64,000 nucleotides of DNA from an uncultured Porticoccus sp. (GTDB lineage: Bacteria; Pseudomonadota; Gammaproteobacteria; Pseudomonadales; Porticoccaceae), in the NCBI GenBank assembly GCA_905181945.1, contig CAJIZZ010000006.1, positions 1 to 64,000 of the forward strand, given 5' to 3'. Under the pieces are notes generated by a model that was given only the letters and a program-made list of their open reading frames with translations, had not been told where the DNA came from and did no database searches. The translations under genes and the position numbers were made by a program. This document shows, piece by piece, positions 1 through 9,837 of the stretch (within the stretch, counting starts at the first letter, position 1; every line of letters begins with the position of its first letter).

Positions 1-190
1 TTTTCTCATTAAAACTTCCAATTCAGCTAAAATTTACTTAACTGCTAAAAAATGATTCTTGCAGACTGCAACATTACAGCACAGAATACATTCGATATTT
101 AAACTCATACTTTACCATTGAGTGCAGTTATTTTGTGGCTCACTTAAAACAATATATTAATTAAATTAATGTTACAAATAGGTCGACCAA
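1..190. other. Intergenic region at the window edge
   Basis: AT-rich sequence upstream of the DUF971 gene. I see no open reading frame, RNA gene or clear terminator. In related gammaproteobacteria hslVU often precede a DUF971 gene, but no part of them is visible here. Confidence 0.4.
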
Positions 191-574
191 ATGGCTCCGA
201 TCAAAATAAAACTTTGCAAAAAAGAAGGTAGTTTGTCTTTAGAATACAGCAATGGTGATCATTTTATTCTTACGGGTGAATATCTCCGTGTTCACTCGCC
301 TAGCGCAGAGGTCCGCGGGCATGGAAAAGGGCAAGAGATTTTACAATATGGCAAAAAGTTCATTAAAATCTGCAATGTAGAGTCTTCTGGAAACTATGCC
401 CTCAAGCTTACTTTTAGTGATTCGCACGACAGTGGTATATACACCTGGGGTTATCTTCATGATCTTGCTAGTAATCATGCCAAGTATTGGCATGATTACT
501 TAACGGCACTACATAATGCGGAAAAAAGTCGAGAGCCCAATGTGCAAATTGTGCAGCTAATGCAACCAAAATAA
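191..574 (+). CDS. DUF971 / GBBH-like N-terminal domain protein
   Basis: A 127-residue protein matching the stand-alone DUF971 family, also called the gamma-butyrobetaine hydroxylase-like N-terminal domain. It shows the typical pattern: an early L.LEYSNGDHF strand, the SPSAEVRGHG segment, and a C-terminal IYTWGYLHDLA motif. In gamma-butyrobetaine hydroxylase this domain binds zinc and helps dimerisation; the free-standing bacterial version has no settled function. In Pseudomonas-like genomes it often sits beside hslVU, which would lie left of the window. It ends convergently with ygiQ, with a 12-bp gap. The family call is firm; the role is unknown. Confidence 0.85.
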   Translation: MAPIKIKLCKKEGSLSLEYSNGDHFILTGEYLRVHSPSAEVRGHGKGQEILQYGKKFIKICNVESSGNYALKLTFSDSHDSGIYTWGYLHDLASNHAKYWHDYLTALHNAEKSREPNVQIVQLMQPK

Positions 575-585
575 TTTTCTTTTTA

Positions 586-2808
586 TTAAAGTCGAGTTCT
601 TTTGAAGCCCTTTTTAGGTTTTTTGTTTTTTGCTATTGCTTTAAATTTTTGAGGTGGCAAGCCATTGTGTTGGGTTAGTGCTATCTGCCCTCTTCTCATT
701 TGCAATCTCTTACCTTTTTGTTCTGCACCCTCTGATGGAACCAAATGGTGCTTACCTTCGCCAATGAGCTTAGCAAAGCCGGATTTTTTCAAAGCATCTC
801 GAACTAAAGCCCAATTATCTGGATCATGATAACGCAGCAAGGCCTTATGTAGCACGCGCTGCGCTTTCGTTTTTGCACTAAGAATCTTGTCGCTTTTATA
901 TTTAACTTTTTTCAGAGGATTTCTTTCAGAGTGATACATTGCGGTAGCAACACACATGGGAGATGGATAAAAATTCTGAACTTGATCTACTCGAAATTCA
1001 TTACTTTTCAGCCAAATCGCCAGATTGATCATATCTTCATCAGTGGTTCCCGGATGAGCAGCAATAAAATATGGGATTAAGTACTGCTCTTTACCTGCTT
1101 CTTTAGAGTACTTATCAAACATTTTTTTAAAGCTGTCATATGCACCCATTCCTGGCTTCATCATCATCGATAATGGCTGATCTTCAGTATGCTCAGGGGC
1201 AATTTTTAGATACCCTCCAACATGATGTGTTACTAATTCTTTTACGTACTCTGGATCCTCTATCGCCAGGTCATATCGTAAACCTGAGGCAATTGCCACC
1301 CGCTTTATTCCAGGCACATTTCTAGCTCGACGATATAACTGAGTAGTAGGGCTATGGTCAGTAATCAAATTTTTACATATACCTGGAAATACACAAGAGG
1401 GTCTTCGGCAGCTCTCTTCGATTTCTTTGCTTTTGCAAGTAAGATTGTACATATTTGCAGTGGGGCCACCTAAGTCAGATATGGTGCCAGTAAAACCAGG
1501 AACCATATCTCTAATTTTTTCAACTTCACTAATGATTGAGTCCTCAGAGCGACTTTGTATAATTCTTCCCTCATGCTCAGTGATGGAGCAGAATGTGCAG
1601 CCGCCAAAACAACCACGCATGATATTGATAGAGAATCGAATCATCTCGTAAGCAGGAATTTTTGCATCTCCGTATACTGGATGGGGGACCCTCTGATATG
1701 AGTGATCAAAAACCCAATCCATCTCTTTTGTATCTAAAGGAATCGGTGGAGGGTTTACCCAAAGCTCGTGGATTCCATGGCGTTGAACCAAAACCCTGGC
1801 ATTACCGGGATTAGTTTCCTTATGGAAGACTCTCGATGCATGAGCATAAAGAACCGGGTCATTTCTAAGCTTTTCGTAAGATGGCAGCCTGATATAGACT
1901 TTGTCATCATCCGAAGATTTTGCATCTGGGCTAGGCAGTATAGAAAGCACTTGTGGGATATTATTTTTATCCTGCTCAAGACTCTTTGTATTTGATGGAC
2001 AATTCGAAGGGTTTTTTTGGTCGATCGCCTCATAAGGGCTATAAAGTTGATCTATTTTTCCGGGAGCATCAATGCGAGTAGAATCTATTTCTCTCCATCC
2101 ATTAGGTATCTTCTTGGAAATATATGCTGTTCCACGCACATCAGTAATATCAGAAATTTTTTCTCCCGAAGAAATGCGATGAGCAATTTCAATGATAGCC
2201 CGCTCTGCATTACCATAAAGCAAGATATCTGCGGTGGAGTCGACCAAAACAGAACGACGAACTTTGTCAGTCCAATAATCATAATGAGCTAAACGACGCA
2301 AGCTAGCCTCAATACTTCCAATCACTAATGGGACATTTTTGTATGCCTCTCTACAGCGCTGAGAATAGACTGTTACAGCTCGATCTGGGCGCTTTCCACC
2401 AGCATTATTGGGCGTATACGCATCGTCGTTCCTAATGCGTCGATCCGCAGTATAGCGGTTAATCATGGAATCCATATTGCCTGATGTAACACCATAAAAA
2501 AGATTTGGTTTACCTAGCCCCATAAAGGCATCTTTTGAACTCCAGTCTGGCTGAGCGATAATTCCAACCCTGAATCCTTGTGCCTCCAGACTTCTGCCGA
2601 TTACCGCCATACCAAAACTAGGGTGATCAACATAAGCATCACCGGTAACAATGATAATATCGCAGGTATCCCAGCCCAGTTCACCCATCTCCTGTCGGCT
2701 CATTGGGAGAAAAGGGGCAATACCATAGCATTCTGCCCAATACTTACGGTGAGAAAACAGCGCTGGAGCAGACTGAGGAATATATGGCTGGACGGTTAAA
2801 GTAGTCAT
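586..2808 (-). CDS. ygiQ: YgiQ-family radical SAM protein
   Basis: A large (about 740 residues) YgiQ-type radical SAM protein (UPF0313). The N-terminal half has the YgiQ signatures [17 protein letters not shown] and [18 protein letters not shown]. Around residue 400 is the CxxxCxxC cluster motif ([11 protein letters not shown]), which would bind the 4Fe-4S cluster that cleaves S-adenosylmethionine. The C-terminus is Lys/Arg-rich. The substrate of YgiQ proteins is not established. I prefer the ATG at 2808 (start MTTLTVQP) over the in-frame TTG nine bases upstream. It faces the next gene with only a short spacer and looks monocistronic. Confidence 0.93.
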   Translation of the reverse strand: MTTLTVQPYIPQSAPALFSHRKYWAECYGIAPFLPMSRQEMGELGWDTCDIIIVTGDAYVDHPSFGMAVIGRSLEAQGFRVGIIAQPDWSSKDAFMGLGKPNLFYGVTSGNMDSMINRYTADRRIRNDDAYTPNNAGGKRPDRAVTVYSQRCREAYKNVPLVIGSIEASLRRLAHYDYWTDKVRRSVLVDSTADILLYGNAERAIIEIAHRISSGEKISDITDVRGTAYISKKIPNGWREIDSTRIDAPGKIDQLYSPYEAIDQKNPSNCPSNTKSLEQDKNNIPQVLSILPSPDAKSSDDDKVYIRLPSYEKLRNDPVLYAHASRVFHKETNPGNARVLVQRHGIHELWVNPPPIPLDTKEMDWVFDHSYQRVPHPVYGDAKIPAYEMIRFSINIMRGCFGGCTFCSITEHEGRIIQSRSEDSIISEVEKIRDMVPGFTGTISDLGGPTANMYNLTCKSKEIEESCRRPSCVFPGICKNLITDHSPTTQLYRRARNVPGIKRVAIASGLRYDLAIEDPEYVKELVTHHVGGYLKIAPEHTEDQPLSMMMKPGMGAYDSFKKMFDKYSKEAGKEQYLIPYFIAAHPGTTDEDMINLAIWLKSNEFRVDQVQNFYPSPMCVATAMYHSERNPLKKVKYKSDKILSAKTKAQRVLHKALLRYHDPDNWALVRDALKKSGFAKLIGEGKHHLVPSEGAEQKGKRLQMRRGQIALTQHNGLPPQKFKAIAKNKKPKKGFKRTRL

Positions 2809-2897
2809 AATGATCAAATAATCAGAAAGGAGGTATTATACAGAAAATTGTGGTTCTTATCTAAATCAATCTATCGGGAAAAACAAAGACCTAAAGC

Positions 2898-4574
2898 TTA
2901 TGTAGTAGGGGTTCCTAGTATGTCTAAAGCTACAGCTTCAGCCACTTTTATTCCATCTATACCTGCAGACAAAATACCTCCAGCATAGCCAGCTCCTTCT
3001 CCCGCAGGATACAGTCCACGAGTATTTATATTCTGGTAGTCCTTTCCACGTCTTATGCAGACAGGAGAAGAAGTTCTAGTTTCCACGCCAGTCAAAATTG
3101 CATCTGCCATAGAGAAACCTTTTATTTTATCCTCAAATGCCGGGATTGCCTCACGGATAGCTTCAATAGCAAACGAAGGTAGCGCCTGACCAAGGTCACC
3201 CAAAGTTATGCCTGGGGCATAAGATGGAGTGACTGACCCAAGTTTATCAGATGGTTTGTTTTGAAGAAAGTCGCCAACAAGCTGCGCGGGAGCGTTGTAG
3301 TTGGATCCACCCAACTTGTAAGCCAGAGTTTCTAATTGTCGCTGAAGATCAATACCAGCCAATGGGTGCTCCGGGTAGTCTTTCTCTGGGTTTATTCCAA
3401 CCACAATGGCTGAATTGGCATTGCGCTCATTACGAGAATATTGCGACATCCCGTTAGTGACGACGGCTCCTTCCTCAGAAGCGGCAGCTACAACAGTGCC
3501 TCCTGGGCACATACAAAAACTGTACACACTGCGTCCATTTTTACAATGATGCACCAACTTGTAATCTGCAGCACCCAAAATATGGTGCCCTGCATGTTCG
3601 CCAAATCTAGCCTTATCAATAACTTTTTGAGGGTGCTCAATACGAAATCCAATAGAAAAAGGTTTGGGCTCAATATAAACACCCTGCTCCAAAAGCATTT
3701 GAAAACTGTCTCTGGCGCTATGGCCGATAGCCAAAATTACATGTCGACTTTTTATAACCTCACCTGAATCTAAAACAACACCAGCAATTTGACCTACATT
3801 TTTACCAACAAGGCCCTCTTTAATTTCTAGCAACGGCAAAGTGTCTCGAATGATTGAATCTACTTTGGTCTCGAAGCGCACCTCTCCACCAAGCTCAATA
3901 ATTTGATTGCGAATATTTTCCACCATTGGCACCAACTTAAAAGTCCCAATATGTGGCTTGCTAACATACATGATTTCTTCTGGAGCACCCGCTTTCACAA
4001 ACTCAGTTAAAACTTTACGCCCCAGATATCGCTTATCTTTTACCTGACTCCAAAGTTTACCATCAGAAAAAGTGCCTGCGCCGCCCTCTCCATATTGCAC
4101 ATTAGATTCCGTATTAAGCTTACTGCTCCGCCAAAACCCCCAAGTATCTCGAGTGCGAGATTTTACATCCTTGCCTCTCTCTAACACTATTGGCTTAAAT
4201 CCCATTTGCGCCAGAATTAAAGCAGCTAAGATCCCACAGGGACCAAAGCCAATAATAAGGGGGCGAAACTGATTATCTTGAGGAAAATTTTCAATATTTT
4301 TCGCGACAAAATGGTAGCTATTATCCGGAGATAACGTCAAGAATGGCTGATCGTTGTACTGCTCTAATACCCTACATTGCGCAATAGTCGTCAACATTAC
4401 ATCCAACTGATATATAAGGACAATATTAGTCTTTTTTCGTGCATCATAGCTTCTCTTGAAAATACTAAACCCCAATAAATCTTCATCTGCAAGGTTCAGC
4501 TTTTCAATTATTGCTTTATTTAATTCTTCATCGGTATGATTAAGATGTAATCTAATATCACTAAGTCGTAACAT
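2898..4574 (-). CDS. COG2509-type FAD-dependent oxidoreductase
   Basis: A large NAD(P)/FAD-binding protein of the uncharacterised COG2509 family. An N-terminal region of about 100 residues (MLRLSDIRL) precedes a Rossmann FAD motif, IIGFGPCGILAALILAQ, near residues 107-123. Further family blocks follow: NVQYGEGGAGTFSDGKLW, FSIGFRIEHPQ, FCMCPGGTVV and, near the C-terminus, GLYPAGEGAGYAGGI, which contacts FAD. The reaction is unknown. I chose ATG 4574 because family members begin at this MLRL.DI motif; a GTG at 4613 would add 13 residues. The rimK-fusion gene is divergent. Confidence 0.85.
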   Translation of the reverse strand: MLRLSDIRLHLNHTDEELNKAIIEKLNLADEDLLGFSIFKRSYDARKKTNIVLIYQLDVMLTTIAQCRVLEQYNDQPFLTLSPDNSYHFVAKNIENFPQDNQFRPLIIGFGPCGILAALILAQMGFKPIVLERGKDVKSRTRDTWGFWRSSKLNTESNVQYGEGGAGTFSDGKLWSQVKDKRYLGRKVLTEFVKAGAPEEIMYVSKPHIGTFKLVPMVENIRNQIIELGGEVRFETKVDSIIRDTLPLLEIKEGLVGKNVGQIAGVVLDSGEVIKSRHVILAIGHSARDSFQMLLEQGVYIEPKPFSIGFRIEHPQKVIDKARFGEHAGHHILGAADYKLVHHCKNGRSVYSFCMCPGGTVVAAASEEGAVVTNGMSQYSRNERNANSAIVVGINPEKDYPEHPLAGIDLQRQLETLAYKLGGSNYNAPAQLVGDFLQNKPSDKLGSVTPSYAPGITLGDLGQALPSFAIEAIREAIPAFEDKIKGFSMADAILTGVETRTSSPVCIRRGKDYQNINTRGLYPAGEGAGYAGGILSAGIDGIKVAEAVALDILGTPTT

Positions 4575-4692
4575 GTCAGCTTTATCGTTAATTTTGGATC
4601 CAAATAGACGCACTATAATCTAACTATTAGTGCAGTGGGCTAAATTATTTTAACATCATGATGGGCTAAAATACTTACTAAGAGGCAACATA

Positions 4693-6072
4693 TTGAATAT
4701 ATCAGCTAACAAAAAAACCATTGGATCAGAAGAATGGTGTTCATTTCCTGCTTTAGGCCTACATGCTATTAGGGCCAGAGTAGATTCTGGCGCAAAAACT
4801 TCATCTATACAGGCATTCAACATACAAAATTTTCATCGAGATGGTGTATCTTGGGTCAGCTTTGAGGTTCACCCCATACAAAAAAATAGGAGAACAGTAG
4901 TCAGATGTGAGCGCGCCGTTATAGACAAAAGGGTCATTAAAAGTTCGACCGGATTGACAGAAACTCGGTATGTTGTAAGCGCTCCACTTAAATTAGGCGA
5001 TGAACTCTGGGAGATAGAGCTCACTCTTGCTAATCGTGACTCTATGGGCTTTAGGATGCTTCTAGGCCGAGAAGCGATGAACGGAAGACTTATTGTTGAT
5101 CCAGCCGAAGTATGCCTAATGGGAGATATTACTGATGAAAAAATTTCAGAACTCTACGGCAAGAAAAAAACAACAAAGAACGGCTTAAATATAGCGCTGC
5201 TTGCAAGCAACGAAGAATTGTATAGCAACCAAAGAATACTTGAAGCTGCAGAGCAACGAGGTCATAACATCATTTTTCTGAATGTGATGCAATGCTACAT
5301 GAAGCTAGATGCTACCAAGCCTGAAGCACATTATCGCGGAGGAAAATTACTTGGCAATCTAGATGCTGTTATTACTCGTATTAAGCCTAGCGCAACATTT
5401 TATGGTACAGCATTAGCTCGCCAATTTGAAAGCATGGGGGTTTATACAACAAACACATCTACCGCCATTTCTCAGTCAAGAGATAAGCTATTTTCGTTAC
5501 AGCTTATGCTAAAAAATGGCATTAACATTCCTACTTCTGGCTTTGCTAACTCGCCTATAGATACAAAAGATCTCATCAATATGGTTGGAGGCGCACCACT
5601 AATCGTAAAATTACTAACGGGCTCACAAGGAAGAGGCGTTGTTTTGGCTGAAACACAAAAAGCTGCAGAAAGCGTCATTAACGCGTTTAAATCTTTACGT
5701 GCAAACCTCTTGGTACAAAAATTCATCAAAGAGGCCAATGGGAAAGATTTAAGGTGTTTTGTGATCAACGGGAAAGTTGTTGCTTCGATTGAAAGATCAG
5801 CGGCTCCTGGTGAATTTCGCGCCAACCTTCATCAAGGAGGCACAGCATCTGTAGTAAAAATAACGATGGAGGAAAAAATGCTCGCCATAAAGGCAGCTAA
5901 AGTACTTGGCTTACAGGTAGCTGGGGTCGATATCATTCGATCTAAATCAGGACCGCTGCTGTTAGAGGTGAATTCTTCCCCGGGACTTGAAGGAATCGAA
6001 TCTGCAACGGGGCAAGATATTGCAGGAATGATAATTGCTTCGATTGAAAAAAAACTAAATTGGCAGATATAA
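4693..6072 (+). CDS. rimK: Retropepsin-like (RimB-type) domain fused to RimK ligase
   Basis: A two-domain protein of 459 residues. Residues about 10-150 form a retropepsin-like 'ATP-dependent zinc protease' domain (PF05618, the RimB type). It has the single aspartate motif VDSGAKTSS (Asp31) and a distal LLGREAM block. Residues about 162-455 are a full RimK, the ATP-grasp ligase that adds glutamates to the C-terminus of ribosomal protein S6. They include [54 protein letters not shown] and [13 protein letters not shown]. In Pseudomonas rimB and rimK are separate genes. The start is TTG at 4693, preceded by AGAGG. The target, S6, is encoded near 26.5 kb. The domain calls are firm; antagonistic activities within one chain are inferred. 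Confidence 0.9.
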   Translation: MNISANKKTIGSEEWCSFPALGLHAIRARVDSGAKTSSIQAFNIQNFHRDGVSWVSFEVHPIQKNRRTVVRCERAVIDKRVIKSSTGLTETRYVVSAPLKLGDELWEIELTLANRDSMGFRMLLGREAMNGRLIVDPAEVCLMGDITDEKISELYGKKKTTKNGLNIALLASNEELYSNQRILEAAEQRGHNIIFLNVMQCYMKLDATKPEAHYRGGKLLGNLDAVITRIKPSATFYGTALARQFESMGVYTTNTSTAISQSRDKLFSLQLMLKNGINIPTSGFANSPIDTKDLINMVGGAPLIVKLLTGSQGRGVVLAETQKAAESVINAFKSLRANLLVQKFIKEANGKDLRCFVINGKVVASIERSAAPGEFRANLHQGGTASVVKITMEEKMLAIKAAKVLGLQVAGVDIIRSKSGPLLLEVNSSPGLEGIESATGQDIAGMIIASIEKKLNWQI

Positions 6073-6256
6073 CTAATTAACTATGCCAACGATCAGAATT
6101 TAGGCACTATAAATTTTTATAGCATAAACAAAAAAATTAATAAACCAACACAAGATTTTATTCTTTTATCGGTTGCTTTCCATCAGTTATACTTACCGGA
6201 TAAATAGCCCTTTTTGGGAAAAAAACTAAAAAATTCTTATTCAATAGGCATAAAAA

Positions 6257-6637
6257 ATGGCAGTTATTCGCTGGATACTAGGCTCACTGATTCTATCTCT
6301 CAATTGGATCTTTTCTCCTAAAATCATTAAAAGAAATCCATCCTCACAAGCTAAATTAAATGAAAAAACTGCCGGCCTTACTTTATTCCAATATCCAGCA
6401 TGTCCTTTTTGTGTAAAAGTTCGACGTACAATTAAGAAACATAGCTTGTCTGTCAAATTAATCGATCCAAGATTATGCGGCCACAGTAGCCAAGAATTGC
6501 TTGAGGCTGGTGGAAAATTAAAAGTTCCCTGCCTAAAAATTGAAGCCAATGATACTGATATACACTGGATGTATGAGTCATCAGATATTATTAAATACCT
6601 AGAAGACAGAGTGGCTGAGGCCACAAGTAGCGCATGA
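6257..6637 (+). CDS. Membrane-anchored glutaredoxin-like protein
   Basis: A 126-residue protein with a hydrophobic N-terminal segment (about residues 5-22), probably a membrane anchor. A thioredoxin-fold glutaredoxin/GST-N domain follows, with the dithiol motif CPFC (in YPACPFCVKVRR) and a later VPCLKI cis-proline element. It probably reduces or senses disulfides with glutathione. Its stop overlaps the start of the GFA-family gene (ATGA), so the two are translationally coupled. The partner family is also linked to glutathione or thiol chemistry. The family call is good; the substrate is unknown. Confidence 0.85.
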   Translation: MAVIRWILGSLILSLNWIFSPKIIKRNPSSQAKLNEKTAGLTLFQYPACPFCVKVRRTIKKHSLSVKLIDPRLCGHSSQELLEAGGKLKVPCLKIEANDTDIHWMYESSDIIKYLEDRVAEATSSA

Positions 6638-7053
6638 CTAATAGCGAAATTGCCAGAGGTAGCTGTCTGTGCGGACAGGTAGCCTATGAAATTTCTGGAA
6701 ATCTAGGCATATTTCAGTATTGTCATTGCAGTAGGTGCAGAAAATTTACGGGTAGCGCTTTTGCATCAAACATTTTAATTGCAAAAGAGCACTTCAGGTG
6801 GACTGCGGGCGCACTACTAGTTCAGTGCTTTGAACCCAAAGAGACGAAACACTTCGCTACAGCTTTCTGCAAAAAATGTGGATCTTCCCTCCCATGGTTG
6901 GGAAAGACCAAGAAAGCTATTGTCATTCCAGCAGGAACACTGGACACTGACCCCTCAATAAGACCAATGCAAAATATTTTTTGGAAATCCAAAGCTTTAT
7001 GGCACAGGGATGTAAGTGAACTCCTTAAACATGATGAGCTCCCTACTAAATAA
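6634..7053 (+). CDS. GFA/CENP-V family zinc-binding protein
   Basis: A 139-residue protein of the GFA (glutathione-dependent formaldehyde-activating enzyme/CENP-V) family. It has the metal-binding pattern GSCLCGQVAYEI, then CHCSRCRKFTGSAFA, then FCKKCGSSLPW, giving the seven cysteines and zinc sites expected. The only well-studied relative, Gfa of Paracoccus, binds glutathione and has been linked to S-hydroxymethylglutathione formation, but most members are uncharacterised. The ATG overlaps the stop of the upstream glutaredoxin by 4 bp. Coupling to a glutaredoxin hints at a role in thiol or aldehyde handling; that is inference. Confidence 0.88.
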   Translation: MTNSEIARGSCLCGQVAYEISGNLGIFQYCHCSRCRKFTGSAFASNILIAKEHFRWTAGALLVQCFEPKETKHFATAFCKKCGSSLPWLGKTKKAIVIPAGTLDTDPSIRPMQNIFWKSKALWHRDVSELLKHDELPTK

Positions 7054-7083
7054 ATCAAACTCAAGTTAAGAACCGCTATCTGA

Positions 7084-8133
7084 TTACTTATCTGCCTTTA
7101 TATCACTAGGGTCATAATAAGTAATTCCGTGGACTAATTTTTTGGTTGAGTCTCTTAAGATTTGACTAACAATTTTTTCATATTCAACTGGATCTGCATG
7201 AAGTTCATATACAGCAGCATCATCGTCTTTTGCTGAAAGTGTGGAAACCCAATCTATAGCCTTCTCGCTAAGATCAACTGCTTTTCTGCTAAGGTCAATA
7301 GCCTGTGATTTAAGGTCTCCTTGCTTCATAGCTGTTTGTTTTTCAGGCTCTATCTTTTCAGATATTTTTATTTTTCGTACAAGATCTCCTACCTTTTCAG
7401 TACTGTAAATCGACTTGCCCAATTTGGCACTCACCACCGGACTCAAGCAATATCCTTGGCATCTGGAGGCCTCTAACCCAAAAAATTTCATCCTAGAGCC
7501 GCTGGTCACAGAAATTTTTTGCTCAACTTTAAGACCATTAGTTGAGATTGATGCTTCGTCTTGAATCTTGTCCATATGATTTACATACAAAGTTACATCC
7601 ATAACAGAGGCATTCATCTCATCCATAATTTTACTTATCTGTTTGCCTTTAATGTCTGATAAATTAGGCAATTTCATTCCCGATGGCGAAATAGACATTA
7701 CATCTACTTTTTCTTCAGTCCTGCTCATCAAAAATTTTTGGTACGTCTGTGAGTTACTTAATGACGAAATGGGAAGTATCTCTATGCCCTGTGCTTTCAT
7801 TTCACTCATAAAATACCTATAGGATTGATCTGTAACACGCTGGAGTAGCTCAACGGGTATCCCCACTAATTTTGAATTTATCTGCTCATTACTCTCTTCC
7901 GTTTCAGAAAAAATAGGGTTATTTATATCATGGAAAATAACCTCAAAATAAGGGACAACAGCCCGATTTTCTACTTTAATTGTTTTTCTATCACCGGATA
8001 CCTGCACATCCCTCACTTCCGGTAAAGTCGATAAAGGCTTCTCTTTAACAAAAGACGCTAAGTAACTTGACTGCTTTAAAGGCAAGCAAGCAGATATGGC
8101 AAAGGTTGTCATAAAAATAATAATTAAGCGCAT
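7084..8133 (-). CDS. Unrecognised lipoprotein
   Basis: I do not recognise this family. The chosen ATG at 8133 gives MRLIIIFMTTFAISAC, a type II signal peptide with lipobox ISAC, so a lipid-anchored envelope protein of about 349 residues is expected. A good Shine-Dalgarno (GGAAG) sits just upstream of this ATG, which rules against the longer reading that begins 15 codons earlier. The mature part is hydrophilic and mixed alpha/beta. It has a short helical heptad-like segment, SRKAVDLSEKAIDWV, about 80 residues before the end, and two close cysteines (CQGYC). It is convergent with the GFA gene and divergent from ubiE. Confidence 0.7.
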   Translation of the reverse strand: MRLIIIFMTTFAISACLPLKQSSYLASFVKEKPLSTLPEVRDVQVSGDRKTIKVENRAVVPYFEVIFHDINNPIFSETEESNEQINSKLVGIPVELLQRVTDQSYRYFMSEMKAQGIEILPISSLSNSQTYQKFLMSRTEEKVDVMSISPSGMKLPNLSDIKGKQISKIMDEMNASVMDVTLYVNHMDKIQDEASISTNGLKVEQKISVTSGSRMKFFGLEASRCQGYCLSPVVSAKLGKSIYSTEKVGDLVRKIKISEKIEPEKQTAMKQGDLKSQAIDLSRKAVDLSEKAIDWVSTLSAKDDDAAVYELHADPVEYEKIVSQILRDSTKKLVHGITYYDPSDIKADK

Positions 8134-8336
8134 TTTACTTCCCAGTGTCTTTGAATGTCCTGTACAGGGTTTCGTCAATAAAACAGGGTTTAATCTAGCA
8201 TTTTAACAAAAAATATACGACACAAACCATCAGATATTGGCATCAAAAAATGTAGTCATATGCAAAACATGGCGCGCCTTAATTAATTAAAAAATACTCA
8301 GGTTTCTGCCAACAGCATCCTTAGCTAGCGCGCTCA

Positions 8337-8365
8337 AGGACAACGAGATAACATCGGTATATAAT
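8337..8365 (+). promoter_or_regulatory. Candidate sigma-70 promoter for ubiE operon
   Basis: AGGACA at 8337-8342 and TATAAT at 8360-8365 are 17 bp apart, about 30 bp before the ubiE ATG. The -10 is perfect and the -35 matches at 4 of 6 positions. Predicted by eye only. Confidence 0.4.
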
Positions 8366-8396
8366 TGATCCCCCCACAAGAGCGTGTATTTTTCCA

Positions 8397-9146
8397 ATGA
8401 CAGATAACAAAACAACACATTTTGGCTTCAAAACTGTACCCATTGAGGAGAAAGCCACAAAGGTGGCTGACGTATTTCATTCTGTAGCTGCAAAATACGA
8501 TTTAATGAATGACCTGATGTCTGTAGGTGTTCATAGGCTCTGGAAGCGCTACACTATTGAATTATCTGGAGTTAGAGCTGGGCAATCAGTACTAGACGTT
8601 GCTGGCGGCACAGGTGATCTAACTGCTAAATTTTCAAAGATTGTAGGCAAAACAGGGAAAATAATATTAGTTGATATCAATGAGTCTATGCTGAGAATTG
8701 GGCGTGACAAGCTGATTGATATGGGATGCTCAAATCAGGTTCTTTACACTTTGGCTGACGCTCAATGTTTGCCATTTCCAGATAACACATTTGACTGCAT
8801 TACCATTGCTTTCGGTCTAAGAAATGTCACCGATAAAGATATGGCTCTCCGGTCCATGAACCGCATATTAAAGCCTGGTGGCCGCTTATTGGTGTTAGAA
8901 TTCTCCAAGCCATCCAACCCTGTTCTTAAAAAGTTCTATGATTTTTACTCATTTAAATTACTCCCAAAAATTGGTGACTTTATAGCTAATGACAGCGATA
9001 GTTACCAATATTTAGCGGAATCCATACGCATGCATCCAGACCAAAATACCCTACAGAATATGATGACAGCTGCTAATTTTGTAAACACTGAATATTATAA
9101 TATGACTGGCGGCATCGTCGCTCTACATCGAGGTTTTAAGTCTTGA
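8397..9146 (+). CDS. ubiE: UbiE C-methyltransferase (ubiquinone/menaquinone)
   Basis: A 249-residue SAM-dependent methyltransferase that methylates the 2-polyprenyl-6-methoxy-benzoquinol ring in ubiquinone synthesis (and demethylmenaquinone where present). It shows the UbiE opening ([34 protein letters not shown]), SAM motif I ([12 protein letters not shown], about residue 65), the FGLRNVTD signature and the [12 protein letters not shown] block. It ends [13 protein letters not shown], as in E. coli. It leads the ubiE-ubiJ-ubiB run, and the ubiJ start codon may overlap its TGA. Confidence 0.97.
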   Translation: MTDNKTTHFGFKTVPIEEKATKVADVFHSVAAKYDLMNDLMSVGVHRLWKRYTIELSGVRAGQSVLDVAGGTGDLTAKFSKIVGKTGKIILVDINESMLRIGRDKLIDMGCSNQVLYTLADAQCLPFPDNTFDCITIAFGLRNVTDKDMALRSMNRILKPGGRLLVLEFSKPSNPVLKKFYDFYSFKLLPKIGDFIANDSDSYQYLAESIRMHPDQNTLQNMMTAANFVNTEYYNMTGGIVALHRGFKS

Positions 9147-9835
9147 TTCTCGATCTTATGAAAAATAAAATTTTTAAAAAAGCTAAAGGTCCAGCTCTAA
9201 AGTCTCTTGAGGTCACTCTCAATAAGGCGCTAGAATATGATCACTCTAGTCAAAATGCTATTGGCAGGCTAAGAAATAAGGTTCTTGAAATAGAATGCAC
9301 ATCTCCCTCAATTTCTTTCTATATTATTTTCGGGGGAAAAACGGTCCACTTAGAGCATCATCACAAAGGCGCTGCAGATGCCGTCCTTAAGGGAAGCGTC
9401 CTATCTTTAGGCTCTTTATCTATTAATGGCGATCAGCGCGTCTCTTTTTTTGATTCAGGCGTCACAATTTCCGGTGACCAAGAGCTGCTTGGCCAGCTCC
9501 AACAGCTTCTAAAAAATCTAGACATAGAATGGGAAACTGGGCTTTCAGATCTAATTGGTGATATTCCTGCACATTTAATTGGAAAATCATTAAGGTCATC
9601 TATCGACTGGAAGAAAAATATATTCAAACGAGCTGTAACAGGGGCTGTGGAATTTAGTCAAGAAGAGGCACGCTTAACACCAAGCCTCAATGAGGTTGTT
9701 GACTTCAATGAGGCAATTCAACATACACGTAACGAAGTGGAGCGCCTAGCAGCTCGCACCAGCAAAGTAAAAAACAAGATGGATAGTATTTTTTTAAATG
9801 ATAATAAACACTTGAAACACGTAAAGGATACCTAA
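9143..9835 (+). CDS. ubiJ: UbiJ, SCP2-domain ubiquinone biosynthesis factor
   Basis: A 230-residue protein lying exactly between ubiE and ubiB, the normal place of ubiJ. It has a sterol-carrier-protein-2-like domain (about residues 15-120), then a C-terminal helical/coiled segment rich in Glu and Arg. UbiJ is a lipid-binding accessory factor of the aerobic Ubi complex with no catalytic role of its own. Two starts are possible: a TTG at 9143 that overlaps the ubiE stop, or ATG 9158. Sequence similarity to E. coli UbiJ is low, so the call leans on domain type and synteny. Confidence 0.85.
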   Translation: MILDLMKNKIFKKAKGPALKSLEVTLNKALEYDHSSQNAIGRLRNKVLEIECTSPSISFYIIFGGKTVHLEHHHKGAADAVLKGSVLSLGSLSINGDQRVSFFDSGVTISGDQELLGQLQQLLKNLDIEWETGLSDLIGDIPAHLIGKSLRSSIDWKKNIFKRAVTGAVEFSQEEARLTPSLNEVVDFNEAIQHTRNEVERLAARTSKVKNKMDSIFLNDNKHLKHVKDT

Positions 9836-9837
9836 AA

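Noticed and set aside
1140..2292. Several open frames on the plus strand inside ygiQ
   Set aside because: They are antisense to a well-conserved gene, have no recognisable domains and no ribosome sites of note.
8271..8286. GGCGCGCCTTAATTAA, which looks like adjacent AscI and PacI cloning sites
   Set aside because: The match is striking, but the flanks are ordinary AT-rich intergenic sequence continuous with ubiE and the lipoprotein, and no vector sequence is present. I treat it as chance in an AT-rich spacer; reads across it would settle it.
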